A stretch of 7,017 nt of DNA from Flavobacteriales bacterium UBA1958 (GTDB taxonomy: Bacteria; Bacteroidota; Bacteroidia; Flavobacteriales_D; Sanyastnellaceae): assembly GCA_002336675.1 (NCBI GenBank), contig DDEI01000011.1, forward strand, positions 1 through 7,017, in the 5' to 3' direction. Below, piece by piece: positions 6,358 through 7,017 of this stretch. The notes under the pieces were generated by a model. It was not told the origin of the DNA and did no database searches. It worked only from the letters and a program-made list of their open reading frames with translations. Each line of letters opens with the position of its first letter. The stretch's first letter is position 1. Both the position numbers and the translations under genes were made by a program.

Positions 6358-7017
6358 CTACTTGTAATTAACATCTTTTATCCTGTAAATTTCTTTTAAA
6401 TCATCTTCACCGGTTTCATAATTTTCAAAGTTGCCTGCGGATCTTATAACAACACCTTCAATCTTTTTTCCTTCACATTCACCGCTGCCATCAAAATTTG
6501 CATTTCCGGTATAATCAATGGTGTTAGAATCTTCCATTCCAGATCTGAAATAGAGATCCTCTGATGCACCAGCTAATTCTCCTTTGTCAATTTCAACACT
6601 AATGAAAAACACACCATCATACATTGACTCCATTAAAACCGTTCCTTCGAAATAGATTTCCTTTGTGCCTAAAGGATTCGAGATGACAAACTTTGGCGCA
6701 ATAGCAGCATTTTTTAGTTCTCCTATTTCTTTGTCTTTTAATGCATTTTCATTTTTTAAACTAGTTATTACTGCCTGTTTTGATACAATTTGATCGTTCA
6801 ATATAGAAATCTCTTTAGTATTTGCAGAGATTAACGACTTACTTGAGCTATTGTTTTCTTCTAGTTTTTTTATCTCTTTCTTTCTCTCTGCAAGTTCATT
6901 CGAAGCTTTACTATAAAGGTTTGTCAGTTGAGATAATTCAAGATTCAAACTATCTAACGTAATATTAAAATTTTGATTTTCATTAGTTACCACTTGATTC
7001 AAGCTGTCTAGTGAAAT
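6358..7017 (-). CDS. Coiled-coil protein with unrecognised C-terminal domain (5' end beyond right edge)
   Basis: The frame is open from the right edge to a TAG at 6358-6360, immediately followed by an in-frame TGA; 219 residues are visible. No ATG opens it. The TTG at 7000-7002 is unlikely to be the start, because the five codons before it (ISLDS) continue the same repeat-like pattern (SLDSLNQ, then TLDSLNL). The first half is a long predicted coiled coil rich in E, K, L, N and S (for example LAERKKEIKKLEEN, then ISILNDQIVSKQAVITSLKNEN, and LKDKEIGELKN). From about FVISNPLGTKEIYFEGTV the composition changes to a compact, probably beta-rich domain of about 110 residues with acidic and glycine-rich loops (GNANFDGSGECEG) and a closing YRIKDVNYK. 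I do not recognise this domain. An envelope-located protein with an N-terminal membrane anchor outside the window would fit, but the anchor cannot be seen. Confidence 0.7.
   Translation of the reverse strand: MSLDSLNQVVTNENQNFNITLDSLNLELSQLTNLYSKASNELAERKKEIKKLEENNSSSKSLISANTKEISILNDQIVSKQAVITSLKNENALKDKEIGELKNAAIAPKFVISNPLGTKEIYFEGTVLMESMYDGVFFISVEIDKGELAGASEDLYFRSGMEDSNTIDYTGNANFDGSGECEGKKIEGVVIRSAGNFENYETGEDDLKEIYRIKDVNYK

Noticed and set aside
7000..7002. TTG as the start of the coiled-coil gene
   Set aside because: The frame stays open to the right edge and the codons before the TTG continue the same coiled-coil repeat, so the real start is outside the window.

Overview
The window looks like chromosomal DNA from a member of the Bacteroidota, most likely a marine or aquatic flavobacterium-like lineage. 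The main evidence is a small secreted protein with a type IX secretion system (T9SS) C-terminal sorting domain. Supporting signs are moderate-to-low G+C, starts without Shine-Dalgarno sequences preceded by A/T-rich leaders, and a radical SAM protein and S4-containing RluA enzyme of the kind I associate with this phylum. No ribosomal RNA, tRNA, CRISPR array, insertion sequence or integrase is visible.

Left block (1-2575, minus strand): a pseudouridine synthase gene of the RluA superfamily is followed 80 bp downstream, in the same direction, by a B12-binding radical SAM enzyme that runs off the left edge. The two could be co-transcribed. The synthase is notable because an in-frame S4 RNA-binding domain is encoded upstream of its first conventional start codon, and no ATG, GTG or TTG opens that part of the frame.

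Middle block (2576-5041): a promoter-sized divergent gap (about 0.2 kb) separates the synthase from a plus-strand gene for a secreted, lectin-fold T9SS cargo protein. This gene converges on a minus-strand gene for a membrane-anchored or exported YncE-type beta-propeller. Between the two sits a strong, apparently bidirectional terminator hairpin.

Right block (5042-7017, minus strand) looks like accessory DNA with lower G+C in the lines I sampled. It holds a broken remnant that resembles the start of a uracil-DNA-glycosylase-fold protein, with a likely single-base frameshift. Next is an intact-looking GIY-YIG endonuclease of the LEM-3-like/COG3680 type with a large C-terminal module. Last is the 3' part of a coiled-coil protein with an unrecognised C-terminal domain, whose start lies beyond the right edge. 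I see no convincing new multi-gene system. The best leads are the missing start codon of the synthase, the glycosylase-like remnant beside the GIY-YIG gene, and the uncharacterised C-terminal half of the GIY-YIG protein.
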